Part shown: positions 50,323 to 60,750 of the stretch, one piece after another
How the letters are laid out: the number at the start of each line of letters is the position of its first letter
Numbering within the stretch: the first letter of the stretch is position 1
DNA from: JADJPG01 sp964491875
GTDB taxonomy: Bacteria > Verrucomicrobiota > Verrucomicrobiia > Limisphaerales > JADJPG01
Length of the DNA: 64,000 nucleotides
Assembly: GCA_964491875.1 (NCBI GenBank)
Contig: CAZBIC010000010.1
Coordinates: forward strand, 62,001 to 126,000
Direction of reading: 5' to 3'
Program-made: the position numbers and the translations under genes
The notes under the pieces: generated by a model
What the model saw: the letters and a program-made list of their open reading frames with translations, nothing else
Databases searched by the model: none
Told to the model about the DNA's origin: nothing

Positions 50323-53300
50323 ATGAATGGAGAAAAATCACTTCGAGAAACGGGCACAAAAACAATTGCGGTTGCGTTGACGCTTTTGTGGGGCATCGCG
50401 TGCTCCACACAATTCGAGGCAAATGCCGCCGATCGTCTGGAGTTGCCAGCCTATTCCCGGGCTCAGATCGAATCCCTCATTGCTGAAAAAGCCGCCCGCT
50501 CGCCAGCACAACGAAAGCTGGATTCCCAATTACTCTACGCTCTCCGCCAGCACCGGCAGCAACGCGTGGCAGCGGGCGTCAACCCGCTGGAAACCGCGGT
50601 TCGACCGAAGGCGGACGGGCGGGTGCTCGTCGATCTGCGAGCCGGAGTGACTCAAGATTTACTATCCTTCGTGGAGGGAGGTGGCGGGACAATCGTGAAC
50701 CAGCATCCGCGCTTCGAAGCCATTCGCGCGTTGGTTCCGTTCGAACTGATCGAAACCCTCGCCAGCCGCCCTGAAGTTCGCAACATCCGCCCGGCCGACG
50801 AGGCGAGAAACAACGTCGGCCCGATTACTTCGCAAGGAGACACGACTCACCAGGCATCGATCGCGCGCAACACTTTGGTCGTCGACGGTTCCGGAGTAAA
50901 AATCGGTGTCTTGTCCGACAGCGTCGATTACCTCGCGAGGTCCCAGGCGGCCGGCGAGCTGCCTCCGGTAACCGTTCTCCCTGGGCGTGCTGGATTAGGT
51001 TCAGGTGAAGGCACCGCGATGCTGGAGATCGTTCACGACATCGCCCCAGGAGCGGAATTGTATTTCAGCACAGCCTTTCAAGGTGTGGCTGCCTTCGCCC
51101 AGAGCATTCTTGATCTTCATGCGGCGGGCTGCCGGATCATCGTCGATGACATCACATATTTTTCGGAATCCCCTTTCCAAGATGGACCCATCTCGCGAGC
51201 CGTGAACGAGGTTTCCGCGGCCGGCACGTTGTATTTTTCATCCGCCGGGAATTCCGGGAACTTTAGCGATGGCACCTCGTCCACCTGGGAGGGCGATTTC
51301 CGTGATGGCGGACCGGCAACGTTGGGGCGAGGGGGACGTCTGCATGACTTCGGTGGCAGCACGTTGAACACTCTCAACTTCGGCAGCTCTCCGCGGGTCG
51401 ATCTGTTTTGGGCCGATCCGTTGGGGCAATCCACCAATGACTACGACGTTTACCTCGTTGCACCCAACGGCGCCGTCATCGCCAGCTCCTCCAATGTGCA
51501 GGATGGTAATGATGATCCCTACGAGTCGATTTCCTCGACCACCCCCGGTGCCAGCATCGTCATCGTTAAGTATTCTGGAGCCGCCCGCTATCTGCACTTG
51601 AGCGGCGGGCGTTCACCGCTCGCCTACAGCACGCCGGGTGCAACGCGTGGCCACAATGCCTCAGGCGCGTCCAACGCGTTCTGCGTCGCCGCAACCTGGG
51701 TCCGATCGCCCTCATTACCGTTCACCGGCGGTAATGCCAACCCCGTGGAGACTTTCAGCTCCGACGGACCACGACGGATGTTTTACCAGCCGGACGGGAC
51801 ACCGATTACTCCCGGCAATTTCTCAGCAACGGGCGGAGTAAATTTGCAAAAGCCGGATCTCACCGCAGCCGATGGAGTGGCGACTTCGGTTCCGGGATTC
51901 GAATCGTTCTTCGGCACCTCGGCTTCAGCGCCTCATGCCGCAGCGATCGCGGCGTTGCTGCTCTCCTACAATCCTGCGATGTCGCCAGCGGAGGTGCGCC
52001 TCGCCATGGAGTCCACCGCACTCGACATTGAAGCGCAGGGCGTCGATCGAGATTCCGGCGCGGGCATCGTGATGGCTCTCGCGGCGTTGCAGGCTCCGGC
52101 GGTTCCCGTCCCACGTCTTGTCTTCGACTCATCCTCCCTCAGCGGCGGAAATGAAAACGGCACCATCGACATCAACGAATGTGGCGAACTCGCCGTGGTA
52201 TTGCGAAACCTCATCTCTCCCCTCGGCGAAACGGCGACCGGCGTGGTGGCGGAACTGCGCAGCACCACTCCAGGCGTTGTAGTGGATCCCAGTCCCCAAT
52301 CGTATCCCGATATTCCCGCGGCCGGCACCGGCGTCAATCTGCTGCCGTTCCGCATCAGCACGGGACCGGGTTACTCCTGTTCCACACCCGCTTCCTTCTC
52401 GCTGCGAGTCACCACTGGAAACGCCGGCGAGTTCAATCTGAACTTCCAAGTGTCGTCGTCCCTGCCAGTCCCCGGCGTTGCGCAGACTTTTATCTCCACC
52501 AACGTTCCGCGTCCGATCCCAGACCTAGGCAGTGTTGATTCGACACTTCTCGTCACCAATCTATCCCAGCAGATTGAGAAGATTCGCGTAACCCTGCACC
52601 TGACTCACAGCTTCGACTCGGATCTCACGATCTCGTTGATTGGACCTGACGGAACCGCCGTTGGACTCACCGCCAACAACGGCGGCAGCGGCGCCAACTA
52701 CGGAACCAGCTGCAACGATCAGACCATCTTCGACGACGACGCGACACAGCACATTACGGGAGGTCTGGCACCTTTCAGCGGCACATTCCGACCTGAACAA
52801 GCGCTGGCGATATTCACGGGCAAGCTACCCGCAAGCGCGAATGGTTTATGGACACTGCGTATTCGCGACCTCGCCGCGGAAGACTCCGGCGTTTTGCAGT
52901 GCTGGAGTCTCGAAACAACGCCCGTCCGCTGTCTCGACGGCGGAGGCGCTTGCCTCGTGCCTCCGACCATCGCCACCCACCCATCGGACGTAACCGCAAC
53001 CAACGGCGGCACCGCGCAATTCATTGTTTCGGCGCAAGGCACCGATCCCCTCCTCTACCAATGGTACTTCAACGGAACCAATGCGCTTGAAGGTGCGACC
53101 AATGCATCCCTTACCTTGGAGAATTCAGAAGCGGCTCAGGCTGGCGCTTACTCGGTCGTCGTCAGCAACCCCTATGGTTCGGCCGCCAGCACACCCGCCG
53201 TTCTCACGCTGGTCTCGCCACCGCAAATCGTTCTGCAACCCCAGGACACGTTCACGACAAATGGGATGACCGTTCAGTTGTCCGTGTCCGCCACCGGCAC

Positions 53301-56300
53301 CGCCCCTCTCAGCTACCAATGGTTCTTCAATGAAACGAATCTGTTGATCGGCGCGACCAACGCCGTTCTCACCCTGACCTCCATGTCGCCTGCGACCGCT
53401 GGCGATTACTCGGTAATTGTGAGCAATCCCTACGGCTCGGTAGCAAGTGACGACGCGAGCATCACTGTCGCCGTACCTCCATTCATCGTTCAGCAACCGC
53501 TCAGTCTCGCCGCGATAGAGGGCGGCGCCGCGATCTTTACCGTCGGCGCAGGCGGTAGTGAGCCGCTTTCCTACTACTGGTATTTCAATGAAACCAACCT
53601 TCTCTCCACGACCGCAGGCGCCACGCTCGCTTTGATAAACATCACTCCCGCGGATGCCGGCGGGTATTCCGCGATCGTCAGCAACGCCTACGGCACCATC
53701 GCCACCGTTGAGGCGGAATTGAGCGTGTCAGAAATCAATCTCGCCCCCCTGGTCTCCATCACTCAGCCAGCGGATGGCTCGGTGCTCGCGCTCGACTCAG
53801 GACCAATTCCTGTGGAAGCGGCTGCATCCGATGCGGACGGAAACATCGTCAGCGTGGACTTCGTCGCCAACGGCACCACCATCGGCCGGTCAATTTCGGC
53901 ACCCTACCGAATCGAATGGACGGACGCGCCAGCCGGCACGTCCGTCATATATGCGATCGCCGCCGATAATGAAGGCGCCCGGGCTACCTCGGCAGTCGCG
54001 ACCATCACCGTCGATCTCGCCAGCGGCGTGTCCCGCCTCGTCCCGGCCGGCGCTGTTTGGAAATTCTTCGATCAAGGCATCGACCTCGGAACGACGTGGC
54101 GGGAGCTGGATTTCGACGACTCCTTGTGGGCGGCCGGTCCGGCTGAACTCGGCTACGGTGACGACGACGAAGCCACGGTCGTCAGCTTCGGCCCTTCCGC
54201 CACTGAAAAGTATATCACCACCTATTTCCGCCGGACCTTCGTCCTCACAGATTCGGATTCATTCACCAATCTCGAACTGCGGCTTCTCCGGGACGACGGA
54301 GCGATCGTTTACTTCAACGGCGTGGAAATCGCCCGTGACAATCTGCCTGAAGGCGAAACGACCTTCGCCACACTTGCGCTCAGCGCCGTGGGTGGAAACG
54401 ACGAGCAAAGCTTTCAAACCAACTCGGTGAACCCTGGACTTCTGCTCAGTGGAACCAACCTCATCACCGTCGAGATCCACCAATCGGGACCGGCCAGCAG
54501 CGACCTGGGTTTCGACTTGGAACTGGTGGGGCAACGTTCCTTCGCACCTTCGATTCTCACTCACCCGGAAGGCCAGACCGTTGCGGAAGAATCGCCCGTT
54601 ACATTCTCCGCCAACGTAACCGGAGCAAAACCATTGAGCCATCAATGGACGTTCAATCTTACCAATGCCATTCCGGATGCGACGAACCTCACACTCACAC
54701 TCGCCGCGGCGACTCCGGATAACTTCGGCATCTACACCTTGGTTTCGTCCAACGCCTTCGGAATCGCCACCAGCTCAAATGCGCTGTTGACTGTCATCGA
54801 GTTCAACGATCCGCCGACGGTGACGCTCGACACACCCACCAACGGAGCCACCTTCCCGCTCAATGGCAACGCGATTTTACTCACCGCAACGGCAGAGGAC
54901 GCGGACGGTTCGATTGAACGCGTGGAATTCTATTCGGACGACACCCTGTTGAACGCTGATCACGTGGCTCCGTTCAGCTTTTTATGGATCGACGCCCCGC
55001 TAGGTTCTCGCCAACTCAGCGCCGTCGCCTTCGATGCGGAAGGCGGCGCCTCCACATCCGCCGTCGCCCAGATCACCATCGAATTCTCCACCAACACCGC
55101 GCAACTGGTAAGCACCGGCGCAGTCTGGAAGTATCTCGATACCGGCCTGGATCAAGGAACCGCGTGGAGAACCTTCGCCTTCGACGACTTAGCGTGGTCC
55201 AGCGGTCCGGCTCAACTCGGCTACGGCGACGGGGATGAGGCGACGATTGTCAGCTTCGGCCCCTCAGCCACGGAGAAGTTTCCTACCACCTACTTGAGAC
55301 GCTCCTTTGTTCTGACCGATGCTGCGGGATTCACCAACGCGGCCATTCGCCTCCTGCGCGACGACGGCGCGGTGGTTTACCTGAATGAGGTTGAGATCTT
55401 CCGGAGCAACCTGCCCGCTGGCGAGATCACATTCGGCACGTTTGCCAGTGCCGTCGTTTCGGGCGCCGGAGAGTCTACGTTCATCTCGGCAACAATCGAT
55501 TCTTCTCTTCTTCGCAATGGGACAAACTTGATCGCAGTGGAGCTGCATCAATCCGACGCCGGAAGCAGCGACATCAGCTTCGATCTGGAACTGCGCGCGG
55601 AACGGTTGCTGAGCCCGTTGATTCTCGCTCAGCCCACCAGCCAGTCCATTAACCGCAACGGAACTGCGACGTTCAGCGTCACCGCCTTCGGAACGTCCCC
55701 ACTGAACTACCAATGGTATTTCAACGAGACGAATGTGCTACCGACCGCCACCAACAGCGTCTTGGAAATCAACACCGCACAGCCTGCCGCAGCGGGGACT
55801 TACCTCGTCGTCGTGAGCAACCCGCTCGGCTCCATCGCGAGCGAGTCAGCCGTTTTGACGGTATTAGACACCAACCAGCCTCCCGCTGTGGCGTTAACCA
55901 CCCCGCCATCGAACTCAGTCTTCTTCGCAGACGCCGGGCCCATTCTGCTCGAAGCCGCGGCGACGGACCCCGACGGAATCGTCAGCCAGGTCGAGTTCTT
56001 CGCGGGTGGAACTTCGCTCGGAATCTCCACCGTTCCACCGTTTAGCGCTGTCTGGTTGGATCCACCACTCGGGACAAATAACCTGTGGGCCATCGCCAAG
56101 GACGAACTAGGAGCCGCCAGCACTTCGGCGCTCGCACAAGTCACCATCCGCTTCGCCACCAACACAGCTCACCTCGTTTCAACCGGGGCGGTGTGGAAGT
56201 ATCTGGATACCGGTTCGGACCAAGGAACGGCGTGGCGCTCGCTCGACTTCAACGACAGCAGCTGGGCCACCGGCGCCGCTGAGCTGGGCTACGGCGATGC

Positions 56301-59300
56301 TGGCGATGGTCGTCCCGAGACGACCACGATCGGCTTTGGTCCAGACGCCGGGAACAAATACATCACCACGTATTTTCGCAGGGAATTCATCCTGACGGAG
56401 CCGGACTCCTTCACCAACCTTCAGATAGGCCTTCTCCGCGATGACGGAGCCGTGGTTTATTTGAACGGAGCCGAGGTCTTCCGGAGCAATCTACCTCAAG
56501 GAGACATTTCGTTTACAACTGTCGCGCTGACCGCGATCGGCGGGACCAACGAATCGCAATTCATCACGAGCCAGATCGATCCCGCATTGTTGCGGTCCGG
56601 GACGAACGTAATCGCCGTCGAGATTCATCAAAACAACGGAACGAGCTCGGACATCAGCTTTGACTTCGCGTTGGACGGTCAGCGTGCCTTTCGACCGACA
56701 TTTATCAGCACGCCGGCGGACGCCATCGCCTACCCCGGCAACAACGTGAGTTTCTCTGCCTCGGCTGAAGGCACCGCTCCCCTCGCCTACCAATGGTCCT
56801 TCAATGGTGAACCTTTGACCGGCCAGACGAACCCAGCCATCCAGCTGAACTCGGTGACCCTGGCGAACGAAGGTTCCTACCAAGTAACCGTCAGCAACGC
56901 GTTCGGCGCGGTTACCAGCCAAAGTGCGTCTCTGACGATCAACCTGTCCAATAATCCGCCCGCCATCGCGATTACTTCCCCAGCCAGTGGATCGATCTTA
57001 CCGCTGAATTCCACCCTTCAAATCGAAGCTTCCGCATCGGATCTAGAGGGCGTCATTTCCTCCGTGTCCTTCTATGCAAATGGAACGCTGCTCGGAACGT
57101 CGATTGTCCCACCTTTCACCGTTGAGTGGCTGGACGCTCCGTTGGGAAGTCATGTTCTTCAAGCGGTCGCCATGGACATGCAGGGCGGGAGCTCGACTTC
57201 GCAAGTCGTGACGATCACCGTCAACTTCGCGTCCAATCCTGCCCGATTGGTTTCGGCTGGCGCGGTCTGGAATTACCTCGATACCGGAGTGGATCAAGGA
57301 ACCAATTGGATCAACTTGGAGTTCGACGATTCCGCGTGGGCGCGAGGTCCCGCCGAACTGGGCTACGGTGACACCGCCGTCGGACGTCCGGAGGCAACCG
57401 TCGTTGGCTTCGGCCCCAATGCGAACGCCAAATACCCCACAACCTATTTTCGGAAGCCTTTCGTGCTGACGGACGCCAACGCCTTCACAAACCTCGCCGT
57501 GCGACTGCTGCGGGACGATGGCGCTGTGGTTTATCTAAATGGCACCGAAGTGTTCCGCAGCAACATGCCCACGGGGACGATCTCATTCAGCACCTTCGCC
57601 TCCGGGACCATTCCAAGCGCGGACGAGACGAATTATTTCGTCAGCAATCTGGCCCAGAACCTCCTGCGGAATGGCACCAACGTGATCGCCGTCGACGTTC
57701 ATCAGGCCAACGCGACAAGCTCGGACCTTAGCTTCGATCTGGAACTGATCGCGGAACGCGGAGCGCCGCCGTTCATCGTCAATCAACCCGCAAGCATCAC
57801 CGTTTCAAATGGAGCCACCGCTGTGTTTACCGTCGTCGCCAGCGGCACAACACCGATTGCCTACCAATGGTATCGCGACCAGACCAACCTGTTGTCCGGC
57901 GCAACAAATGCCACGCTGGTGATACAACCGGCGACCGTTTTGCAGGCTGGCGCTTACTCCGTCGACGTGGCAAATGCCCTCGGAAAATTACGCTCGTCCG
58001 AGGCCCTGCTGACCATCGACGGCGGCGGCAACCTTCCCCCGCTCGTCAGCCTCTTATCACCGACCAACGGAGCACGCTTCGATGACGGCGACCCCGTCAC
58101 GCTCCAGGCAGTCGCCAGCGATGCAGACGGGTCCGTCGTCTCCCTCGCATTTTATGCTGACGGTTTGCTCATCGGCGCAGTTCCGTCGACCCCTTACGAA
58201 CTAGTATGGACCAATGCGGCTGTTGGGCCCCACGCCATCTGGGCGGTGGCGACAGATGCGGAAGGTGCGGCAACAATCACAGCTGTTGCGAACATCAGCG
58301 TAAACTCGCGATCAAGCGGGCCAGTCTCGCTCGTGTCGACCGGCGCGACCTGGAAGTATCTCGATGACGGCACCGATCAAGGAACGCTCTGGCGAGATCT
58401 CGCGTTCGACGACAACAACTGGCCAAGCGGCCCGGCGGAACTGGGATACGGTGACGAAACGCAGGCCCGGCCCGAAGCGACGGTGATCCGCTTTGGAGAC
58501 AACCCTCAGTTCAAGCACATCACCTACTACTTCCGTCATTCGTTTATCGCATCCACCACGGGTCCCATTGAGCAACTCCGCCTGGACCTGCTTCGAGATG
58601 ATGGGGCGATCGTGTATCTCAATGGAGTGGAAATCTTCCGCAGCAATCTACCCGAAGGCGAAGTCAACTATCTGACCACAGCCGCATCCTCCGTCTCGCA
58701 GGCCGATGAAAACCGGTATTTCTCCACGAACGTCAGCCCGACACTCCTGTTGGAAGGGTCAAACGTGCTCGCCGTCGAAGTGCATCAAGTCAACCGCAGC
58801 AGCAGCGACCTCAGCTTTGATCTGGCCCTGGTTTCGATCACCGCCGGTCCGCCGCAAATCACCGTTCACCCGGAAAGTCTGAGCGTCACCAACCACTCCC
58901 CCGCCGAGTTCTCGGTGGCAGCGACTGGATTTGCTCCGCTGCGCTACCAATGGTACTTCAACGCGACGAACCAGCTGATTGGTGAAACCAACGCCACTCT
59001 TTCTTTGAACCCCGTCTCCCCGGCTCAAGCAGGCATCTATGTCGTCGAGGTGGCGAATGCGGCCGGAAAAACTTATAGCGATCCAGCGATCCTTGAGGTC
59101 ATTGCGCTGCCACCGAATTTGCCGCCCAGTGTGACCCTCAACACGCCGGCCGATGGTTCTACCTTCCCCGAGCAATCGATCATTCCGCTTTCGGCCACCG
59201 CCAATGACATCGATGGTTCTATCTCCCGCGTCGAATTCTTCGCCAACGGGTTGAGACTGGGCGAAGCAATCCTTCCGCCCTACGCGTTTGACTGGATTGG

Positions 59301-60681
59301 CGCACCGCTCGGCACACACCTGCTCCAAGCCGTGGCGTTCGACAATCGCGGTGCCAGCAACACATCGGCAAGCGTGACGATCACCGTCCTGCAGCGAGAA
59401 CCCGATCCCGCTCTTGTCACCCTCATTTCCACCGGCGCGGTCTGGAAATATCTCGATACGGGAATCGAGCCGGGCAGCGATTGGAATCTCCGGGAATTTG
59501 ACGATGCCGTGTGGGGGATCGGCCAAGCGGAGCTGGGCTATGGCGACGCTGCTGAGGGACGTCCGGAAGCCACCGTGCTGAGCTTCGGCTCCGACGCCAA
59601 CCAGAAGTTCCCGACTTACTACTTCCGCCATGCCTTCGATGTCACGAACGCAGCCGCGGTCACAGCATTGAGCTTGCGGGTGATGCGGGATGACGGAGTG
59701 ATTGTTTACCTGAACGGGACTGAAGTGTTCCGAGACAACCTTCCCGGAGGACAAATCACCTTCACCAACTTCGCCCTCAAATCCGTGGTCGACGAAGATG
59801 AATTTACGTTCCACGAAGCCACCGTGCCCGTCGGACTTCTCGTGGAAGGAACAAACGTCGTGGCGGTCGAGATCCATCAAGTCGACGCAGGCAGCTCGGA
59901 CATCAGCTTTGACTTCGAATTAATCGCCAGCCGACCGGACGCGCCAATCATCGTCGCGCAGCCTTCGGATCAAACACTCGGAATCGGACAGACCGCGGAG
60001 TTCTCTGTGACCGCCAACGGAACTCTTCCCATGAGCTACCAGTGGTTTAAAAACTCGCTGAACGCTATACCCGGCGCCACGAATGCCACGCTGACCATCC
60101 CCAACGTTCAACTGGGCGACGAGGGAAGCTATTCGGTCGCGGTGGCCAACGTCGCCGGAATTACTCGAAGCGTGCCGGCCATCCTTCGAGTTCTGAATGC
60201 TCCGGTGATCGAATCCGGACCGCAGAGCGTCACCGCGATCGCTGGAAACGCGGCAGCGTTCAGCGCAGTGGTCTCCGGCGCAGGACAGCTCAGTTACCGA
60301 TGGTTTTACAACACCAACACGGAGTTACCTGGTTTCAACACTCCTACCATCATCCTGTCCGGCGTGGACCTGACCAACGCCGGTACTTACAGCGTCACAG
60401 TATCGAATCTGGCCGGCTCGGCCTCCAGTCCTCCAGCAGTGCTCCGCGTCTTGGTGCCATCGCGGATCATCCAGATTTCACAAACCGACGGGATTACCTC
60501 CCTCTATTTCGACACAGTGCCCGGCCTGCGATATACCGTCGACTTCAAGAATGATCTAAACCTGCCGGCGTGGAGTCTTCTGCCTGGAGCCGTAAAGATA
60601 AACGGTACCGGGAACGCGATCATGGTTCAAGACCCCGGACCAGCATCTGCAACCCGCTTTTACCGCATCCGAATCGAGTAA
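50323..60681 (+). CDS. Giant secreted S8/S53-like serine protease with Ig, Big_7-like and jelly-roll repeats
   Basis: A 3,452-aa protein with a real RBS (AAGGA, 6 nt before ATG) and a signal peptide (about 1-36). Peptidase domain about 185-590: GVLSDSVDY with Asp199, then GTAMLEIVHDIAPGAELYF with Glu235/Asp239 where subtilisins have His, Asp275-Asp276 in IIVDDITYF, and the Ser533 motif GTSASAPHAA. This Glu/Asp plus Ser pattern matches S53-like peptidases. A proprotein-convertase P-type domain lies at about 720-865 (FDSDLTISLIGPDG). Ten Ig-like modules follow (LLYQWYFNGTN type), with six Big_7-like modules (PPTVTLDTPTNG) and six jelly-roll modules (GAVWKYLDTG, then LRDDGAVVYLNG). The C-terminus ends FYRIRIE. 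It is probably exported and surface-associated. Confidence 0.9.
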   Translation: MNGEKSLRETGTKTIAVALTLLWGIACSTQFEANAADRLELPAYSRAQIESLIAEKAARSPAQRKLDSQLLYALRQHRQQRVAAGVNPLETAVRPKADGRVLVDLRAGVTQDLLSFVEGGGGTIVNQHPRFEAIRALVPFELIETLASRPEVRNIRPADEARNNVGPITSQGDTTHQASIARNTLVVDGSGVKIGVLSDSVDYLARSQAAGELPPVTVLPGRAGLGSGEGTAMLEIVHDIAPGAELYFSTAFQGVAAFAQSILDLHAAGCRIIVDDITYFSESPFQDGPISRAVNEVSAAGTLYFSSAGNSGNFSDGTSSTWEGDFRDGGPATLGRGGRLHDFGGSTLNTLNFGSSPRVDLFWADPLGQSTNDYDVYLVAPNGAVIASSSNVQDGNDDPYESISSTTPGASIVIVKYSGAARYLHLSGGRSPLAYSTPGATRGHNASGASNAFCVAATWVRSPSLPFTGGNANPVETFSSDGPRRMFYQPDGTPITPGNFSATGGVNLQKPDLTAADGVATSVPGFESFFGTSASAPHAAAIAALLLSYNPAMSPAEVRLAMESTALDIEAQGVDRDSGAGIVMALAALQAPAVPVPRLVFDSSSLSGGNENGTIDINECGELAVVLRNLISPLGETATGVVAELRSTTPGVVVDPSPQSYPDIPAAGTGVNLLPFRISTGPGYSCSTPASFSLRVTTGNAGEFNLNFQVSSSLPVPGVAQTFISTNVPRPIPDLGSVDSTLLVTNLSQQIEKIRVTLHLTHSFDSDLTISLIGPDGTAVGLTANNGGSGANYGTSCNDQTIFDDDATQHITGGLAPFSGTFRPEQALAIFTGKLPASANGLWTLRIRDLAAEDSGVLQCWSLETTPVRCLDGGGACLVPPTIATHPSDVTATNGGTAQFIVSAQGTDPLLYQWYFNGTNALEGATNASLTLENSEAAQAGAYSVVVSNPYGSAASTPAVLTLVSPPQIVLQPQDTFTTNGMTVQLSVSATGTAPLSYQWFFNETNLLIGATNAVLTLTSMSPATAGDYSVIVSNPYGSVASDDASITVAVPPFIVQQPLSLAAIEGGAAIFTVGAGGSEPLSYYWYFNETNLLSTTAGATLALINITPADAGGYSAIVSNAYGTIATVEAELSVSEINLAPLVSITQPADGSVLALDSGPIPVEAAASDADGNIVSVDFVANGTTIGRSISAPYRIEWTDAPAGTSVIYAIAADNEGARATSAVATITVDLASGVSRLVPAGAVWKFFDQGIDLGTTWRELDFDDSLWAAGPAELGYGDDDEATVVSFGPSATEKYITTYFRRTFVLTDSDSFTNLELRLLRDDGAIVYFNGVEIARDNLPEGETTFATLALSAVGGNDEQSFQTNSVNPGLLLSGTNLITVEIHQSGPASSDLGFDLELVGQRSFAPSILTHPEGQTVAEESPVTFSANVTGAKPLSHQWTFNLTNAIPDATNLTLTLAAATPDNFGIYTLVSSNAFGIATSSNALLTVIEFNDPPTVTLDTPTNGATFPLNGNAILLTATAEDADGSIERVEFYSDDTLLNADHVAPFSFLWIDAPLGSRQLSAVAFDAEGGASTSAVAQITIEFSTNTAQLVSTGAVWKYLDTGLDQGTAWRTFAFDDLAWSSGPAQLGYGDGDEATIVSFGPSATEKFPTTYLRRSFVLTDAAGFTNAAIRLLRDDGAVVYLNEVEIFRSNLPAGEITFGTFASAVVSGAGESTFISATIDSSLLRNGTNLIAVELHQSDAGSSDISFDLELRAERLLSPLILAQPTSQSINRNGTATFSVTAFGTSPLNYQWYFNETNVLPTATNSVLEINTAQPAAAGTYLVVVSNPLGSIASESAVLTVLDTNQPPAVALTTPPSNSVFFADAGPILLEAAATDPDGIVSQVEFFAGGTSLGISTVPPFSAVWLDPPLGTNNLWAIAKDELGAASTSALAQVTIRFATNTAHLVSTGAVWKYLDTGSDQGTAWRSLDFNDSSWATGAAELGYGDAGDGRPETTTIGFGPDAGNKYITTYFRREFILTEPDSFTNLQIGLLRDDGAVVYLNGAEVFRSNLPQGDISFTTVALTAIGGTNESQFITSQIDPALLRSGTNVIAVEIHQNNGTSSDISFDFALDGQRAFRPTFISTPADAIAYPGNNVSFSASAEGTAPLAYQWSFNGEPLTGQTNPAIQLNSVTLANEGSYQVTVSNAFGAVTSQSASLTINLSNNPPAIAITSPASGSILPLNSTLQIEASASDLEGVISSVSFYANGTLLGTSIVPPFTVEWLDAPLGSHVLQAVAMDMQGGSSTSQVVTITVNFASNPARLVSAGAVWNYLDTGVDQGTNWINLEFDDSAWARGPAELGYGDTAVGRPEATVVGFGPNANAKYPTTYFRKPFVLTDANAFTNLAVRLLRDDGAVVYLNGTEVFRSNMPTGTISFSTFASGTIPSADETNYFVSNLAQNLLRNGTNVIAVDVHQANATSSDLSFDLELIAERGAPPFIVNQPASITVSNGATAVFTVVASGTTPIAYQWYRDQTNLLSGATNATLVIQPATVLQAGAYSVDVANALGKLRSSEALLTIDGGGNLPPLVSLLSPTNGARFDDGDPVTLQAVASDADGSVVSLAFYADGLLIGAVPSTPYELVWTNAAVGPHAIWAVATDAEGAATITAVANISVNSRSSGPVSLVSTGATWKYLDDGTDQGTLWRDLAFDDNNWPSGPAELGYGDETQARPEATVIRFGDNPQFKHITYYFRHSFIASTTGPIEQLRLDLLRDDGAIVYLNGVEIFRSNLPEGEVNYLTTAASSVSQADENRYFSTNVSPTLLLEGSNVLAVEVHQVNRSSSDLSFDLALVSITAGPPQITVHPESLSVTNHSPAEFSVAATGFAPLRYQWYFNATNQLIGETNATLSLNPVSPAQAGIYVVEVANAAGKTYSDPAILEVIALPPNLPPSVTLNTPADGSTFPEQSIIPLSATANDIDGSISRVEFFANGLRLGEAILPPYAFDWIGAPLGTHLLQAVAFDNRGASNTSASVTITVLQREPDPALVTLISTGAVWKYLDTGIEPGSDWNLREFDDAVWGIGQAELGYGDAAEGRPEATVLSFGSDANQKFPTYYFRHAFDVTNAAAVTALSLRVMRDDGVIVYLNGTEVFRDNLPGGQITFTNFALKSVVDEDEFTFHEATVPVGLLVEGTNVVAVEIHQVDAGSSDISFDFELIASRPDAPIIVAQPSDQTLGIGQTAEFSVTANGTLPMSYQWFKNSLNAIPGATNATLTIPNVQLGDEGSYSVAVANVAGITRSVPAILRVLNAPVIESGPQSVTAIAGNAAAFSAVVSGAGQLSYRWFYNTNTELPGFNTPTIILSGVDLTNAGTYSVTVSNLAGSASSPPAVLRVLVPSRIIQISQTDGITSLYFDTVPGLRYTVDFKNDLNLPAWSLLPGAVKINGTGNAIMVQDPGPASATRFYRIRIE
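53470..59935 (+). repeat. Six tandem Ig + Big_7-like + jelly-roll units within the giant protease
   Basis: The jelly-roll openings (VWKYLD or variants) start near 54034, 55105, 56170, 57246, 58329 and 59422. The spacing is 1,065-1,093 bp, about 357 residues. Each unit carries an Ig-like, a Big_7-like and a jelly-roll module. Units differ at many codons, so these are old duplications rather than recent slippage. Confidence 0.85.
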
Positions 60682-60696
60682 GCGTCCGCGGACGCT
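60681..60696. terminator. Palindrome overlapping the stop of the giant protease
   Basis: AGCGTCCGCGGACGCT is a perfect 16-bp palindrome beginning at the last base of the TAA. It may fold as a bidirectional terminator between the protease and the convergent cheB gene, but no T-run follows. Confidence 0.45.
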
Positions 60697-60750
60697 GTTC
60701 TCCACCGCAATTCCGCAAGCCGAGTTGGCAGAGACAGCCCGCCAAGGTTC

